This document shows, in pieces, positions 10,191-18,523 of a DNA stretch of 64,000 bases. Source of the stretch: an uncultured Clostridia bacterium (lineage in GTDB: Bacteria; Bacillota; Clostridia; Christensenellales; UBA1242); contig CAKVMD010000005.1 of the NCBI GenBank assembly GCA_934771475.1, forward strand, positions 1-64,000, given 5' to 3'. The first letter of the stretch is position 1. Each line of letters begins with the position of its first letter. The position numbers were made by a program, and so were the translations under genes. Below the pieces are notes generated by a model. The model was given only the letters and a program-made list of their open reading frames with translations. It did not search any database and had not been told where the DNA came from.

Positions 10191-10253
10191 AAAAAACGCA
10201 CTTTAATAAAACTTGTCTTTTATAAAGACCTGCCTTATTAAGGTGCGTTTTTG
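10191..10253. terminator. Large branched bidirectional terminator after dnaJ
   Basis: A 17-bp outer stem (10192-10208 with 10235-10251, one wobble) contains an inner hairpin GTCTTTTATAAAGAC and is bounded by A and T runs. It can end both dnaJ and the convergent glycosyltransferase. The stretch 10075-10190 before it is low-complexity A/T without features. Confidence 0.85.
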
Positions 10254-10321
10254 TTTCTCAAAGCAATGGCGCTACTAGAAAAATTTAATTTTTATTTAGT
10301 TAATTTTAGTACAAATTATGT

Positions 10322-11482
10322 CTATTTATCAACTTTTTGGGCAATCACGTTTTTATAAAAATCTAGATATTCTAATGCCGCATCATCCCAACTTTTATAA
10401 ACTGTTTTTTGAGCATTATCTTTGATTTTGGATAAGAGCGACCTATCATTCATAATATTTTTAAGTTCTTCCGCCCAAACTGAAGTGTCGTTAGGAAGAG
10501 ATAACCCATTTTCTTTGTTTTTTATTACTTCACTTGCGCAAGTGTTTTCAAGCATTGCACTTGCAACTCCCATTGCTGCTGCCTCAATCGCGACAATTCC
10601 ACAAGTGTCAAATTCGCTTGGGAAAAGGAAGAGGTCTGCGCTTTTATAAATTGCTGACAAATATTTTCTATCTGTTATTCTACCAAGAAATTCAACATTT
10701 TCTTCAAGATTTAACTTTTTAACAAGCGATTTTAGATTGTTTTCATAGTCTCCGCTTCCAACTATCAAAAATTTGAAATTATTCTCGCCTAGCTTTTTAA
10801 GTTTTTGAAGGACTTCTAACGAAAATTGTATGTTTTTGTTTTCGACTATTCGCCCTACAAACAAGAATACAAATTTGCCATCAAGATTGTGCTTTGTTTT
10901 AATTTCGTCAAGAACATTTTGTTCGATTTGCACTGGTTTGAGGTCGGTTCCGTTTCGAATTATATTGATTTTATCGCCTTTGTATCCATATTCTCTGACA
11001 GTTTGTCCAGCGCCATCACTGACAGATGCAATGTAATCAGCAGAATTGACCGCTTTCATTATGTATCTCATCATAAATGATTGTAAACTTTTTAACTTTA
11101 ATTTTCTTTCGAAATCACTCTTATATTTTGTGTGCATTGTAAGAATTGTAGGGACACCATATTTTTTAGCCTTTAAAATCACATACCTGCCAAGTGTGAA
11201 TGGGCTATGCACATGAATTAAATCATATCCGCCATTTTTGATTAATTTATTAATGTTACTATCAAATTTGGGCATTCCAACATAATAGCCCTCTGGACCT
11301 TTGAATGATTTGCATCTAAAAATTTTAATGCCTTCAATTTCAACTTTTTTTGGATACGAAGGCACAAGCAAGTCAACAGTTGCAAGCCCCTTTTGGTTAA
11401 GGCTTTTTGCTACATTGACAATGCAGTTAACTGGACCATCAATACTTGGATAAAATGAATCTAAAACTTCTAAAACTTTCAT
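10322..11482 (-). CDS. Glycosyltransferase family 4 (GT-B fold)
   Basis: This 386-residue enzyme resembles GT4 retaining glycosyltransferases. The N-terminus reads LEVLDSFYPSIDGPVNCIVN with a glycine loop, followed by HVHSPFTLGRY and TMHTKYKSDF. The donor domain has FVFLFVGRIVENKNIQFSLE and a sugar-nucleotide motif EFDTCGIVAIEAAAMG, where Asp replaces the first Glu of the usual EX7E. Family members make lipid-linked sugars or cell-surface polymers; a glycolipid synthase is plausible, but the acceptor cannot be told from sequence. AAAGGAAG precedes the start. It follows rsmE by 14 bases and is probably co-transcribed with it. Confidence 0.9.
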   Translation of the reverse strand: MKVLEVLDSFYPSIDGPVNCIVNVAKSLNQKGLATVDLLVPSYPKKVEIEGIKIFRCKSFKGPEGYYVGMPKFDSNINKLIKNGGYDLIHVHSPFTLGRYVILKAKKYGVPTILTMHTKYKSDFERKLKLKSLQSFMMRYIMKAVNSADYIASVSDGAGQTVREYGYKGDKINIIRNGTDLKPVQIEQNVLDEIKTKHNLDGKFVFLFVGRIVENKNIQFSLEVLQKLKKLGENNFKFLIVGSGDYENNLKSLVKKLNLEENVEFLGRITDRKYLSAIYKSADLFLFPSEFDTCGIVAIEAAAMGVASAMLENTCASEVIKNKENGLSLPNDTSVWAEELKNIMNDRSLLSKIKDNAQKTVYKSWDDAALEYLDFYKNVIAQKVDK

Positions 11483-11496
11483 AATAATTCTTCCTT

Positions 11497-12192
11497 TTAA
11501 TTTCCGCTTAATATGCTCACTAGTGCTAGGGTGGCAACCACTGCTGTATCACAGCGAAGTATTCTTTTGCCGAGGCTGATGGTTTGACTTTTTGCGCTTA
11601 TTGACTTAGCCTCTTCATCGGTAAAGCCTGCTTCATTTCCTATCACCACACAAATGTTTTGAGCGCCCTTAATCATTTCCTCGCAAAAAGGAGTTTCCGA
11701 ATTTTCGTAAGCAAATATTATTTTATCAAACTCGTCTAATCTTTCAAGCATTTTATTAAAAGCGATAGGTTGGCCCACTTTTACAAGCGCAGAGCGTTCA
11801 CATTGCTTGCAAGCAGTGGTTACCATGTTTTTAACGCGTTCTTCCTTAAACGCCTTCACCATTGTCCACTCGCTTGTGAAAAATTGTATTTCGCTCACAC
11901 CCATTTCAATCGCTTTTGGAATAATGTTGTCAAAATATTCTTTTTTAGGCATCATTTGAAAAAGCACAATGTTTCGCTTTGGCGCGCCTTCATTTATTTT
12001 AACTTCGTCAATGTGGCATCTGCAAAAATCTTTCTCAAACTTTTGCAAGGTGCAGTAATAATCATTTTCGTCATTTGTGCAAGCGATAATTTTATCCCCC
12101 TCGTTTAGACGCAAAACCTTTTTAAGGTGAAAATATTCATCGCCATCAATTAAAATGTCGTTATTTTCTTTTTTACCAAAAAATCTTTTCAT
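11497..12192 (-). CDS. rsmE: 16S rRNA (uracil(1498)-N(3))-methyltransferase RsmE
   Basis: RsmE methylates N3 of U1498 in the small-subunit decoding region. The 231-residue protein has the N-terminal PUA-like part (GDEYFHLKKVLRLNEGDKI) and the SPOUT knot signature VVIGNEAGFTDEEAKSI followed by LGKRILRCDTAVVATLA. In most RsmE the first motif is IGPEGG, here IGNEAG. GAGG precedes the start. Upstream on the minus strand is an extended -10 box, TGTTATAAT (12208-12216). The gene is commonly near dnaJ and prmA; prmA is absent here. Confidence 0.95.
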   Translation of the reverse strand: MKRFFGKKENNDILIDGDEYFHLKKVLRLNEGDKIIACTNDENDYYCTLQKFEKDFCRCHIDEVKINEGAPKRNIVLFQMMPKKEYFDNIIPKAIEMGVSEIQFFTSEWTMVKAFKEERVKNMVTTACKQCERSALVKVGQPIAFNKMLERLDEFDKIIFAYENSETPFCEEMIKGAQNICVVIGNEAGFTDEEAKSISAKSQTISLGKRILRCDTAVVATLALVSILSGN

Positions 12193-12470
12193 GTTTCCTC
12201 TATGGTGATTATAACATAATTTAATTAAATTTAAAAGAGATTATTTAATAAATTAAAAAAGCCTATATTTTTTAAGTTTTACACGAAAAAAACAGATCTT
12301 TTTAGAAAAAATAGGGATTTTTGCTTTAATTATTTTGTAAACTTAGTTGAAGCACTTGCTTTCATTGCAAAGTTATTGTGTGCTTTTAAGTAAGGCGCTC
12401 ACTTTGAGCGCGAAGTCATAGCGTGCCTGTAAATAACACACCGACATTGCCCATGAAGTTTTGCGGGCTA
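12193..12470. other. Intergenic region with rsmE promoter and a GC-rich motif shared with 23019-23040
   Basis: The right part of rsmE's promoter lies at 12208-12216. The rest is non-coding. It contains a hairpin GGCGCTC/GAGCGC near 12393-12411, and a 22-base stretch at 12405-12426 that matches 18 of 22 bases of 23019-23040. No gene was recognised. Confidence 0.4.
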
Positions 12471-12500
12471 AAAAAGCAGGTTAAATATTAAACCTGCTTT
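12471..12500 (-). terminator. Terminator of the Cys-rich small gene
   Basis: AAAAAGCAGGTT pairs with AACCTGCTTT. On the minus strand the stem is followed by a T run. Confidence 0.75.
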
Positions 12501-12509
12501 AAAAAACTT

Positions 12510-12824
12510 TTATAAGTTGCATTCCCTACATATACTTGATGAAAATAGGTATCCAGCGAGGAAGAAAATCGCTGATTTTGGAACTGAGAATTGCACGCAA
12601 TCACATCTTCTTTCGTTTCCCATGCAACCATCTCCGCAAGGAGGGCATGGCTGTGGGCATGGTGGAAACTGTGGGGAAGAGCAAGGAAAGTTGTTCCAAG
12701 ATGGAAATGAGGTGCAAGGGAAGCAGCAAGGAGAAGAACATGGAGAAAAGCATGGGTTTTGTCCATAGCAACAGTTTGGACGCAAAGACACGCATTTGCC
12801 CATTCTATAAGGACAAGTTTTCAT
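12510..12824 (-). CDS. Small Cys/Pro-rich protein, coat-like, unknown function
   Basis: The 104-residue protein has 18 cysteines, many in CC, PC or PCSSPC settings, with proline- and serine-rich spacing. Near the C-terminus is a hydrophobic stretch (SAIFFLAGYLFSSSICREC). A good ribosome-binding site, AAAGGAGCAATT, precedes the ATG and a terminator follows, so it is a real gene. Cys-rich low-complexity proteins of this kind are common in spore coats and exosporia of clostridia, where they form disulphide or metal cross-links; that role is inference. An overlapping open frame on the other strand has no support. It is transcribed divergently from the YkvI-type gene. Confidence 0.75.
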   Translation of the reverse strand: MKTCPYRMGKCVSLRPNCCYGQNPCFSPCSSPCCFPCTSFPSWNNFPCSSPQFPPCPQPCPPCGDGCMGNERRCDCVQFSVPKSAIFFLAGYLFSSSICRECNL

Positions 12825-12880
12825 AATTGCTCCTTTTAAAGTAATATACTTTGATTTTGCCTAGTAAAATATAGTGATTT

Positions 12881-13915
12881 ATGTTTTATGCTTTTTTGGC
12901 TCTTGTAGGTGGAGTTGTCGGTTCTGGGTTTATAACGGGCAAAGAAATTGCCGTATTTTTCGCAAGAAATGGTTATTTCGCCATTTTGGGTGCCATATTT
13001 TCAACAATCATTTTCTTTTTTCTTTTTAAATATTTTCTTTTTAATGGTGAAAAGGTGGCAAGGCTTCTTGCTTCGTCAAAATTATTCTTGTTTATATCGA
13101 TATCGTTAAATGTAATCTTATCTGCCTCAATGCTGGCAGGCATTGTAGACATATCTTGCGAAATGGGAAAAGCCTCATTTTTGATTATAGCCATAACGCT
13201 TATTTCTTGCCTCTTCGTTTTTAAAAAGGGAATAAAGGCGCTTGACAGGCTCAACATCGCCTTAGTGCCACTTATGATTTTAGCGTTTGTGATAATCTTT
13301 GTGCCAAAACTTTCTCTAAACCTAAATTTTGAAAAAGGAAGCATCCTTTCATCTTTGTGGTTTAGCATTCTTTACACTTCAATAAATATCGCAAACATGA
13401 CACTGCTTCTTGCCTCGTTAGGGGCCAAACTGACAAGCAAGCAGAAAACGCAAGTGGCTTTTTGGGCAACACTTGCGCTTGGTGTTCTGCTTCTTTTAGT
13501 GGTGGCAGTTTTACTTCAAAATCAATCAGTTATAGGGCAAGATATGCCACTTCTTTCCTTGGTAAGTTCGTGGCAAAAGGTGGTTATGAGTGGGCTTATC
13601 TTCCTTGGAAGCGTAACCTCACTTTTCTCGTTTGTGTATTCGAGTTCATCATCCTTAAGAGGGCTGAACAAAAATGAAATGATAAACTTTTTTCTTTCAA
13701 TTCTTTTGCCATTTATTTTAAGTTTTTTAGGATTTGGTTTTATCGTAACATATATTTACCCACTCGCAAGTGTTCTTGGCATCTTGCTTCTTGGAATGAT
13801 TTTTTTGCCTCGATTATTTTTTAACCCTTTTCTCAAAAATGCCAACAAGAAGATACATTCCGCCCGCAAGAACACAAAGCAGAACGATACTGGTCATGAC
13901 GATGTCAAGTTTTAA
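12881..13915 (+). CDS. YkvI-type multi-spanning membrane protein
   Basis: This 344-residue protein has about ten hydrophobic segments. Its N-terminus, GGVVGSGFITGKEIAVFF, resembles the glycine-rich unwound first helix of the APC/LeuT-fold YkvI family (GAGFASGQE in others). Such proteins are probable transporters or spore-membrane proteins of unknown substrate. The start fits the family, which begins just before this helix; there is no Shine-Dalgarno, and TAAAAT or TATAGT boxes lie a few bases upstream. The basic C-terminal tail (about 30 residues) is encoded over the convergent permease gene for 102 bases. Confidence 0.8.
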   Translation: MFYAFLALVGGVVGSGFITGKEIAVFFARNGYFAILGAIFSTIIFFFLFKYFLFNGEKVARLLASSKLFLFISISLNVILSASMLAGIVDISCEMGKASFLIIAITLISCLFVFKKGIKALDRLNIALVPLMILAFVIIFVPKLSLNLNFEKGSILSSLWFSILYTSINIANMTLLLASLGAKLTSKQKTQVAFWATLALGVLLLLVVAVLLQNQSVIGQDMPLLSLVSSWQKVVMSGLIFLGSVTSLFSFVYSSSSSLRGLNKNEMINFFLSILLPFILSFLGFGFIVTYIYPLASVLGILLLGMIFLPRLFFNPFLKNANKKIHSARKNTKQNDTGHDDVKF

Positions 13916-14632
13916 GATTTGACTGCCGTAGTTGATGAGGTATCCAAGCCCGGCTTGTGAGGAAAGGTATTCTCCCATAATTGTGCCGACCCAACTCATT
14001 CCTACATTAATTTTCAAAACGCTAACAAAGTCGGGAAGAGCGGATGGAAGCACAAGTTTAAAAAATGTTTGTGCTTTGCTTGCATGCATTGATTTCATAA
14101 GCAAAATTTTATCTTTGTCGCATGAAATGAATGCATTGAGAGTGGAAATTATTGTAATGATGACGCAGATAAGCACGCACATAACAATAGTTGCGCTGGT
14201 ACCAGAGCCCACCCAGAAAATAATCATTGGCCCGAGGGCGATTTTAGGAAGGGAATTTAGAATTACAAGATATGGCTCTAACACCTTGCGCAAATTTTCG
14301 CTCCACCAAAGTGCAACAGCAATAACGAAGCCGATTGCGGAAGCAAGCAAAAATCCGATTATGGTTTCATAGAGTGAAGTCCAGATATGAATCCAAAGGT
14401 TGTTTTGACTGGCAAGAGCGCCAATACAGGAGCAAATTCTAGAAGGGCTTGAAAAGAAAAATGGGTCTAAAACTTCAACGCTTGAAAGAAGTTCCCAAAT
14501 CCCGAGGAAAATCAAGAAAAGAGCAATTCGCCAAAAAATAACCCAAAATTTATTCTTTTTTACATTTTTTAAATAAATTTGGCGTGCTTTTGAAAAATTA
14601 TTCTCTTTTTGCTTCAACATAAATCTCTCCAA
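13814..14632 (-). CDS. ABC transporter permease, nitrate/sulfonate/thiamine-precursor type
   Basis: The 272-residue protein has about six membrane segments and the EAA-type cytoplasmic loop (MKSMHASKAQTFFKLVLPSA, ending LP). It belongs to the SsuC/TauC/ThiX-like permeases that import sulfonates, taurine or hydroxymethylpyrimidine. The start codon lies inside the end of the ATPase gene (19-base overlap), which shows translational coupling. No substrate-binding protein gene is adjacent, so the substrate is open. Its 3' end overlaps the convergent YkvI-type gene. Confidence 0.9.
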   Translation of the reverse strand: MERFMLKQKENNFSKARQIYLKNVKKNKFWVIFWRIALFLIFLGIWELLSSVEVLDPFFFSSPSRICSCIGALASQNNLWIHIWTSLYETIIGFLLASAIGFVIAVALWWSENLRKVLEPYLVILNSLPKIALGPMIIFWVGSGTSATIVMCVLICVIITIISTLNAFISCDKDKILLMKSMHASKAQTFFKLVLPSALPDFVSVLKINVGMSWVGTIMGEYLSSQAGLGYLINYGSQILKLDIVMTSIVLLCVLAGGMYLLVGIFEKRVKK

Positions 14633-15369
14633 ATTTTTTCAAATAGCGTTCCAAATTTTTTGTCCTCTCGCTTTTCGAGAGGGCTTTTTTGTGGAAAAGA
14701 CAAGAGGACTTCTTCTTTGACAGACGCTGGTCGAGATGACAAGATAATGACCTTATCGGACATACTTAACGCTTCCGAAATGTCATGAGTAACAAGTAGC
14801 GCTGTTTTTTCTTCCGTTTTTATAATGTCATACACATCATCGCAGACTTTAAGCCTCGTTTGAAAGTCGAGGGCTGAAAATGGTTCGTCTAGAAGTAAAA
14901 GAGCCGGCTCCATAACCAGAGTTCTAATTAGGGCAACTCTTTGCCTCATGCCTCCGCTAAGTTGTCGAGGCTTTTTGTTTATAAAGTTGTAAAGGTCATA
15001 TTTTTTGAGTAGCGAAAGGGCAAATTCTATCTTTTTTTCGTCCTTTGAAAGTTTGTTTATTTCAAGGCCTAAGGTAACATTTTGCCAAATAGTTCTCCAC
15101 TCAAAGAGGTGGTCTTTTTGGAACATATACCCGATTTTCTCATCGTTTTGTTTGACCTTTTCTCCGTCAAGCAAGATTTCTCCACTTGATGGCGATAAAA
15201 GTCCAGCAATGAGTGAAAGAATGGTGGTTTTACCGCAACCGCTTGGACCTACTAGCGAAGAAAAACTTTTTTCTTCAAGAGAAAAATTTATATCATCTAG
15301 TGCCTTTATCTCGCTTTCTTTTGTCTGGTAGAAAAAAGAGACATTTTTCATTTCTAGCAAGTTATTCAT
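14614..15369 (-). CDS. ABC transporter ATP-binding protein, SsuB/TauB/ThiZ type
   Basis: The 251-residue ATPase has Walker A GPSGCGKTT, Q-loop region GYMFQKDHLFEWRTI, signature LSGGMRQRVAL, Walker B ALLLLDEPFSALD and the switch histidine in LVTHDISEALSMSD. It powers the permease encoded immediately downstream. The upstream 130 bases hold no riboswitch that I recognise and no binding-protein gene. The operon therefore looks like a two-gene transporter that relies on a binding protein encoded elsewhere, or that is incomplete. Confidence 0.93.
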   Translation of the reverse strand: MNNLLEMKNVSFFYQTKESEIKALDDINFSLEEKSFSSLVGPSGCGKTTILSLIAGLLSPSSGEILLDGEKVKQNDEKIGYMFQKDHLFEWRTIWQNVTLGLEINKLSKDEKKIEFALSLLKKYDLYNFINKKPRQLSGGMRQRVALIRTLVMEPALLLLDEPFSALDFQTRLKVCDDVYDIIKTEEKTALLVTHDISEALSMSDKVIILSSRPASVKEEVLLSFPQKSPLEKREDKKFGTLFEKIWRDLC

Positions 15370-15503
15370 TGTTTGACCTCTACAATATCAGTCTAGCAAA
15401 AGAAGAGGGGGTTTGTTACAACTTTTCAAAATTTTTGGCAGTAAAGGTGGAAAAGCGCAACAAAGCGAAGGTATAATGTTGCCAAACTCAAAAAGGGGAA
15501 CAA

Positions 15504-15794
15504 ATGGACGAGGAGGACATGATTAAAAAAGCCTTGCTTAAAAAAGCGTTAGGTTATGACGCGGACGATGTTGTTAAAGAGTACACGAGCGGGGAAGATG
15601 GTGATATTGTGCTAGCCAAAAAGAAAGTTACCACCAAACATTATGCGCCCGATGTGTCAGCGGTGAAACTACTTCTTGACAGGTACTATAAGACTTACAA
15701 AGAAATTGTGGACGAAATGACAGATGAAGCCCTTGAAGAGGAAAAGAATAGACTCGAAAGACTTATTAAGGAGGAAGAAGATGGAACTTCATGA
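15504..15794 (+). CDS. Small terminase-like or packaging-associated protein
   Basis: The 96-residue protein is charged and mostly helical. The segment KKKVTTKHYAPDVSAVKLLL (about residues 36-55) recalls the APDTTAxxFWL segment common in phage small terminase subunits, though the helix-turn-helix DNA-binding part is not clear. Gene position fits: it is the first gene before portal. AAGGGGA precedes the start. A TATAAT box (15472-15477) lies upstream without a good -35 box. No large terminase follows, which is unusual. Assignment is by motif and context. Confidence 0.5.
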   Translation: MDEEDMIKKALLKKALGYDADDVVKEYTSGEDGDIVLAKKKVTTKHYAPDVSAVKLLLDRYYKTYKEIVDEMTDEALEEEKNRLERLIKEEEDGTS

Positions 15795-16017
15795 GTGTAA
15801 TCATTTTTGTAAATGCGACTTTAATGGCTGTAACAACAGAGCAAAATATACCTTCTCATGCGGTGGAAACATAAGGCGAGACCTTTGTTTTTGCGAAGAG
15901 TGCTTGAAAGGGATGTATAACGAAATTTCAAAAATGTTAGTGCCAAAAGCAATTAAAAGTCCATTTAAGATAAATCAAAGATTAAGGAGAGAAGATGAAA
16001 GAAGAAAAGATTGTTAA
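15781..16017 (+). CDS. Small Cys-rich zinc-ribbon-like protein
   Basis: The 78-residue protein has about ten cysteines and a His in the first 45 residues: CNHFCKCDFNGC, then TFSCGG and LCFCEECLKGMY. The spacing suggests one or two zinc-binding knuckles. The start at 15781 follows AAGGAGGAAG. It overlaps the preceding gene by 14 bases and the portal gene by 23 bases, so the three are translationally coupled. It occupies the place where a large terminase gene would normally stand. Function unknown. Confidence 0.6.
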   Translation: MELHECNHFCKCDFNGCNNRAKYTFSCGGNIRRDLCFCEECLKGMYNEISKMLVPKAIKSPFKINQRLRREDERRKDC

Positions 16018-17836
16018 AGAAGTCCTTGACGACTTTAAAAAGCGCGCCGAAGAGCGCAAAAGTTTTGACCTCATTTGGCAGATTAACTCTAACTTTTTAA
16101 TGGGAAATCAATACTGCAATGTGGGTTATGGTGGCGAACTTGAAGAGCAAGACCGTCAATTCTTTTGGCAAGAGAGGGAGGTTTTTAACCATATTGCGCC
16201 AATTTATGATATAAGATTTGCAAAACTGTCAAAGGTTAAGCCCGACATAAACATTTTACCTGCTACAAACGAAGAAAAAGACAAACAAATAGCCAAAATT
16301 TCTAAGAAAATATACCAATCTGTGAAAAATAAACTTGAAATCAATGAAAAAGTAAACCAAGCAATTAAATGGAGCGAGGTTTGCGGAACTGTGTTTTACA
16401 AAGTTGGCTGGAACTCCAATATTGGTCAGGTTGTTGGAATTGGTGATAACGATAAGAAGATTACTTCGGGTGAGGTTGAACTTAGCGTTGTAAGTCCTTT
16501 TGAAATCTATCCAGACTCAGCAACTTGTGAAAGTCTTGATGAGTGTCAAAGCATAATTCATGCCAAAGCGTATAAAACAAGCCAAATTAAGTCTATGTAT
16601 GGCATTGATGTCAAGGGGCAAGATGTCAATGTGTTCTCGCTGGACGGAGTTAGTGGCTCGGTGGGAGGACTTGGCTTTAATGGAACAATGCCAAAGATTA
16701 TTCAAACCCGCAAAGCAGATTCTGCGGTGGTTGTTGAAAGATATGTACGCCCTTGCGCAGAGTATCCAAATGGCAGACTTACGATAGTCGCAGGTGATAG
16801 GCTGGCATTTGATGGCGACCTTCCATACATGATAAAAGACGAAAAGGAGCGTGATTTTCCTTTCATTAGACAAACCAGCATTGAAGAGCCGGGATGTTTC
16901 TGGGGAACCAGCGTAATTGAACGCCTTATTCCTGTTCAAAGAGCGTACAATGCTGTAAAAAATCGTAAACACGAATTTATCAATCGTATTTCTATGGGCG
17001 TGCTTTCGGTTGAGGATGGCTCAGTCGACCTTGATAATTTAGAGCAAGAGGGGTTGTGCCCGGGGAAAGTGCTGGTTTATAGACAAGGCGCAAAAGAGCC
17101 TCAATACTTGCAAAGCGAGGCTATAAGCGGAGAATTAGCAAAGGAAGAAGACGCACTTTTAGAGGAGTTTAACAAAATCAGTGGCGTCAGCGATATTTTA
17201 GGGACAAGTGGGGTTTCTGCAAATATGAGCGGGGTTACACTTGAACTTATGATTTCGCAAGATGAAACAAGGCTCAACGCCTCAGTTGAGTCCATCAAGA
17301 TTGCAATGCGCGATATTGCCAAGAAGATTTTAAAACTTTATAGACAGTTTGCAGTTTTCCCACGCCTTGCAAGAATTGTGGGCGAAAATGGCGATGTGGA
17401 AATATTCTATTTCTCATCAAGCGATATCACAAGCGATGACATAATCGTAGATGACTATGCAGACACAAATCAAACCCTTTCTCAACGCCGAGAAATGATT
17501 TTCAACTTGCTAGAAAATGGAATTTTGACGGATGAGAAAGGCAATCTTACAAACAAAATGAAAACAAAAATCATGGAGATGCTGGGCGTTGGTGCGTGGG
17601 AAAGCGCCCAAGACATAAACGAACTCCACATTAAAAAAGCGGATAAAGAAAACTTTAAACTGCTTGATGGCATAAATTTAAAGCCTAGTGAAATTGATGA
17701 CCACGAACTTCACATAAACGAGCACGTGGCTTTTATGCTTGGTGAAGATTTTGAGAAGAAAAAAGCCAAAAATCCAAAAATAGAACAAATCTTTTTAGAG
17801 CACGTTAAGGCTCACAAGATGATGAAGGAGGAATAA
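15995..17836 (+). CDS. Phage portal protein (P22/podovirus-like)
   Basis: The 613-residue protein has the features of podovirus portals: a helical N-terminus with NSNFLMGNQYCNVGYGGELE, the segment EVFNHIAPIYDIRFAKLSKV then KPDINILP, a mid region with FEIYPDSATCESLDECQSI, and the conserved CFWGTSVIERLIPVQRAYNA followed by NRKHEFINR. A portal forms the dodecameric ring at one capsid vertex through which DNA is packaged. The frame is intact with no frameshift. It sits between a packaging-like gene and a scaffold-like gene, as in phage morphogenesis modules. Confidence 0.85.
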   Translation: MKEEKIVKEVLDDFKKRAEERKSFDLIWQINSNFLMGNQYCNVGYGGELEEQDRQFFWQEREVFNHIAPIYDIRFAKLSKVKPDINILPATNEEKDKQIAKISKKIYQSVKNKLEINEKVNQAIKWSEVCGTVFYKVGWNSNIGQVVGIGDNDKKITSGEVELSVVSPFEIYPDSATCESLDECQSIIHAKAYKTSQIKSMYGIDVKGQDVNVFSLDGVSGSVGGLGFNGTMPKIIQTRKADSAVVVERYVRPCAEYPNGRLTIVAGDRLAFDGDLPYMIKDEKERDFPFIRQTSIEEPGCFWGTSVIERLIPVQRAYNAVKNRKHEFINRISMGVLSVEDGSVDLDNLEQEGLCPGKVLVYRQGAKEPQYLQSEAISGELAKEEDALLEEFNKISGVSDILGTSGVSANMSGVTLELMISQDETRLNASVESIKIAMRDIAKKILKLYRQFAVFPRLARIVGENGDVEIFYFSSSDITSDDIIVDDYADTNQTLSQRREMIFNLLENGILTDEKGNLTNKMKTKIMEMLGVGAWESAQDINELHIKKADKENFKLLDGINLKPSEIDDHELHINEHVAFMLGEDFEKKKAKNPKIEQIFLEHVKAHKMMKEE

Positions 17837-18442
17837 ATGGAAGAAAGAGAACAACCGACAGTGGAACCGGCAAATGTTTTAAACGTAACGGAGGAGGAAA
17901 GTGCTGTGAGTGAAGTCGGCTCTCGCGAAAAAGCAGACCTTGGGAAATTCAAAAGTGTGGAGGACCTTATGGACGCATATAACTCTCTGCAAAGCGAGTT
18001 TACAAGGAAATGCCAACAGCTTAGTCAAACGCTAAAAGATAAAACGGAAATTGAAACGCCAAAAGAAAAGGAAACTTTTGATGAGGGGAAATTCAATGCG
18101 TTCCTTGAAGAAAATGACAAGGCAAAAAACTATGCTGACGAGATTAAAAATCTTGTTACAGAAAAAGGCTCTGCCTCTTATGAGGACGCTTGGGGCAGGG
18201 CGCTTTTAAATCGTATTAATAATGACGAGAACTCTTCAAGCGACCCTCTTATTAATCAGTATGTTTTATCTAACGAAGAATTAAAAAACAAAGTTATCGA
18301 AGATTATCTTGAAAGGCTCAAAGGGGCAAGTGCTCCTTATGTGATGGCTTCTTCTGGTGGTGAGAGACTTTCAAGCGTAAGTGAGCAAAGTCCCACCACG
18401 CTTGAAGAAGCGAAACTTCTTACAAGAAAAATGTTTGAATAA
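17837..18442 (+). CDS. Scaffold-like phage assembly protein
   Basis: The 201-residue acidic, helical protein starts on the base after the portal stop codon. The segment KFKSVEDLMDAYNSLQSEFT followed by RKCQQLSQTL is typical of phage scaffolding proteins that precede the capsid gene. The C-terminal part is rich in Ser, Glu and Leu. A scaffold guides capsid assembly and is removed before DNA fills the head. The identification depends on position and this one motif. Confidence 0.65.
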   Translation: MEEREQPTVEPANVLNVTEEESAVSEVGSREKADLGKFKSVEDLMDAYNSLQSEFTRKCQQLSQTLKDKTEIETPKEKETFDEGKFNAFLEENDKAKNYADEIKNLVTEKGSASYEDAWGRALLNRINNDENSSSDPLINQYVLSNEELKNKVIEDYLERLKGASAPYVMASSGGERLSSVSEQSPTTLEEAKLLTRKMFE

Positions 18443-18523
18443 TTAAAGATTTTCGACAGATTTTTCGTTAAAAAACATCAAAAAACAAGTAAAAACTATA
18501 AAAACGAAGAAAAAGGAGAAAAA

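Noticed and set aside
12517..12826. Plus-strand frames over the Cys-rich small gene
   Set aside because: The minus-strand gene has the ribosome-binding site, stop and terminator; the plus-strand frames have none.
15472..15477. TATAAT as a full promoter for the virion operon
   Set aside because: No acceptable -35 box or TG extension was found, so it is only mentioned with the first gene.
15370..15503. Thiamine pyrophosphate riboswitch before the ABC transporter
   Set aside because: The conserved TPP motifs were not seen on the minus strand upstream of the ATPase gene.
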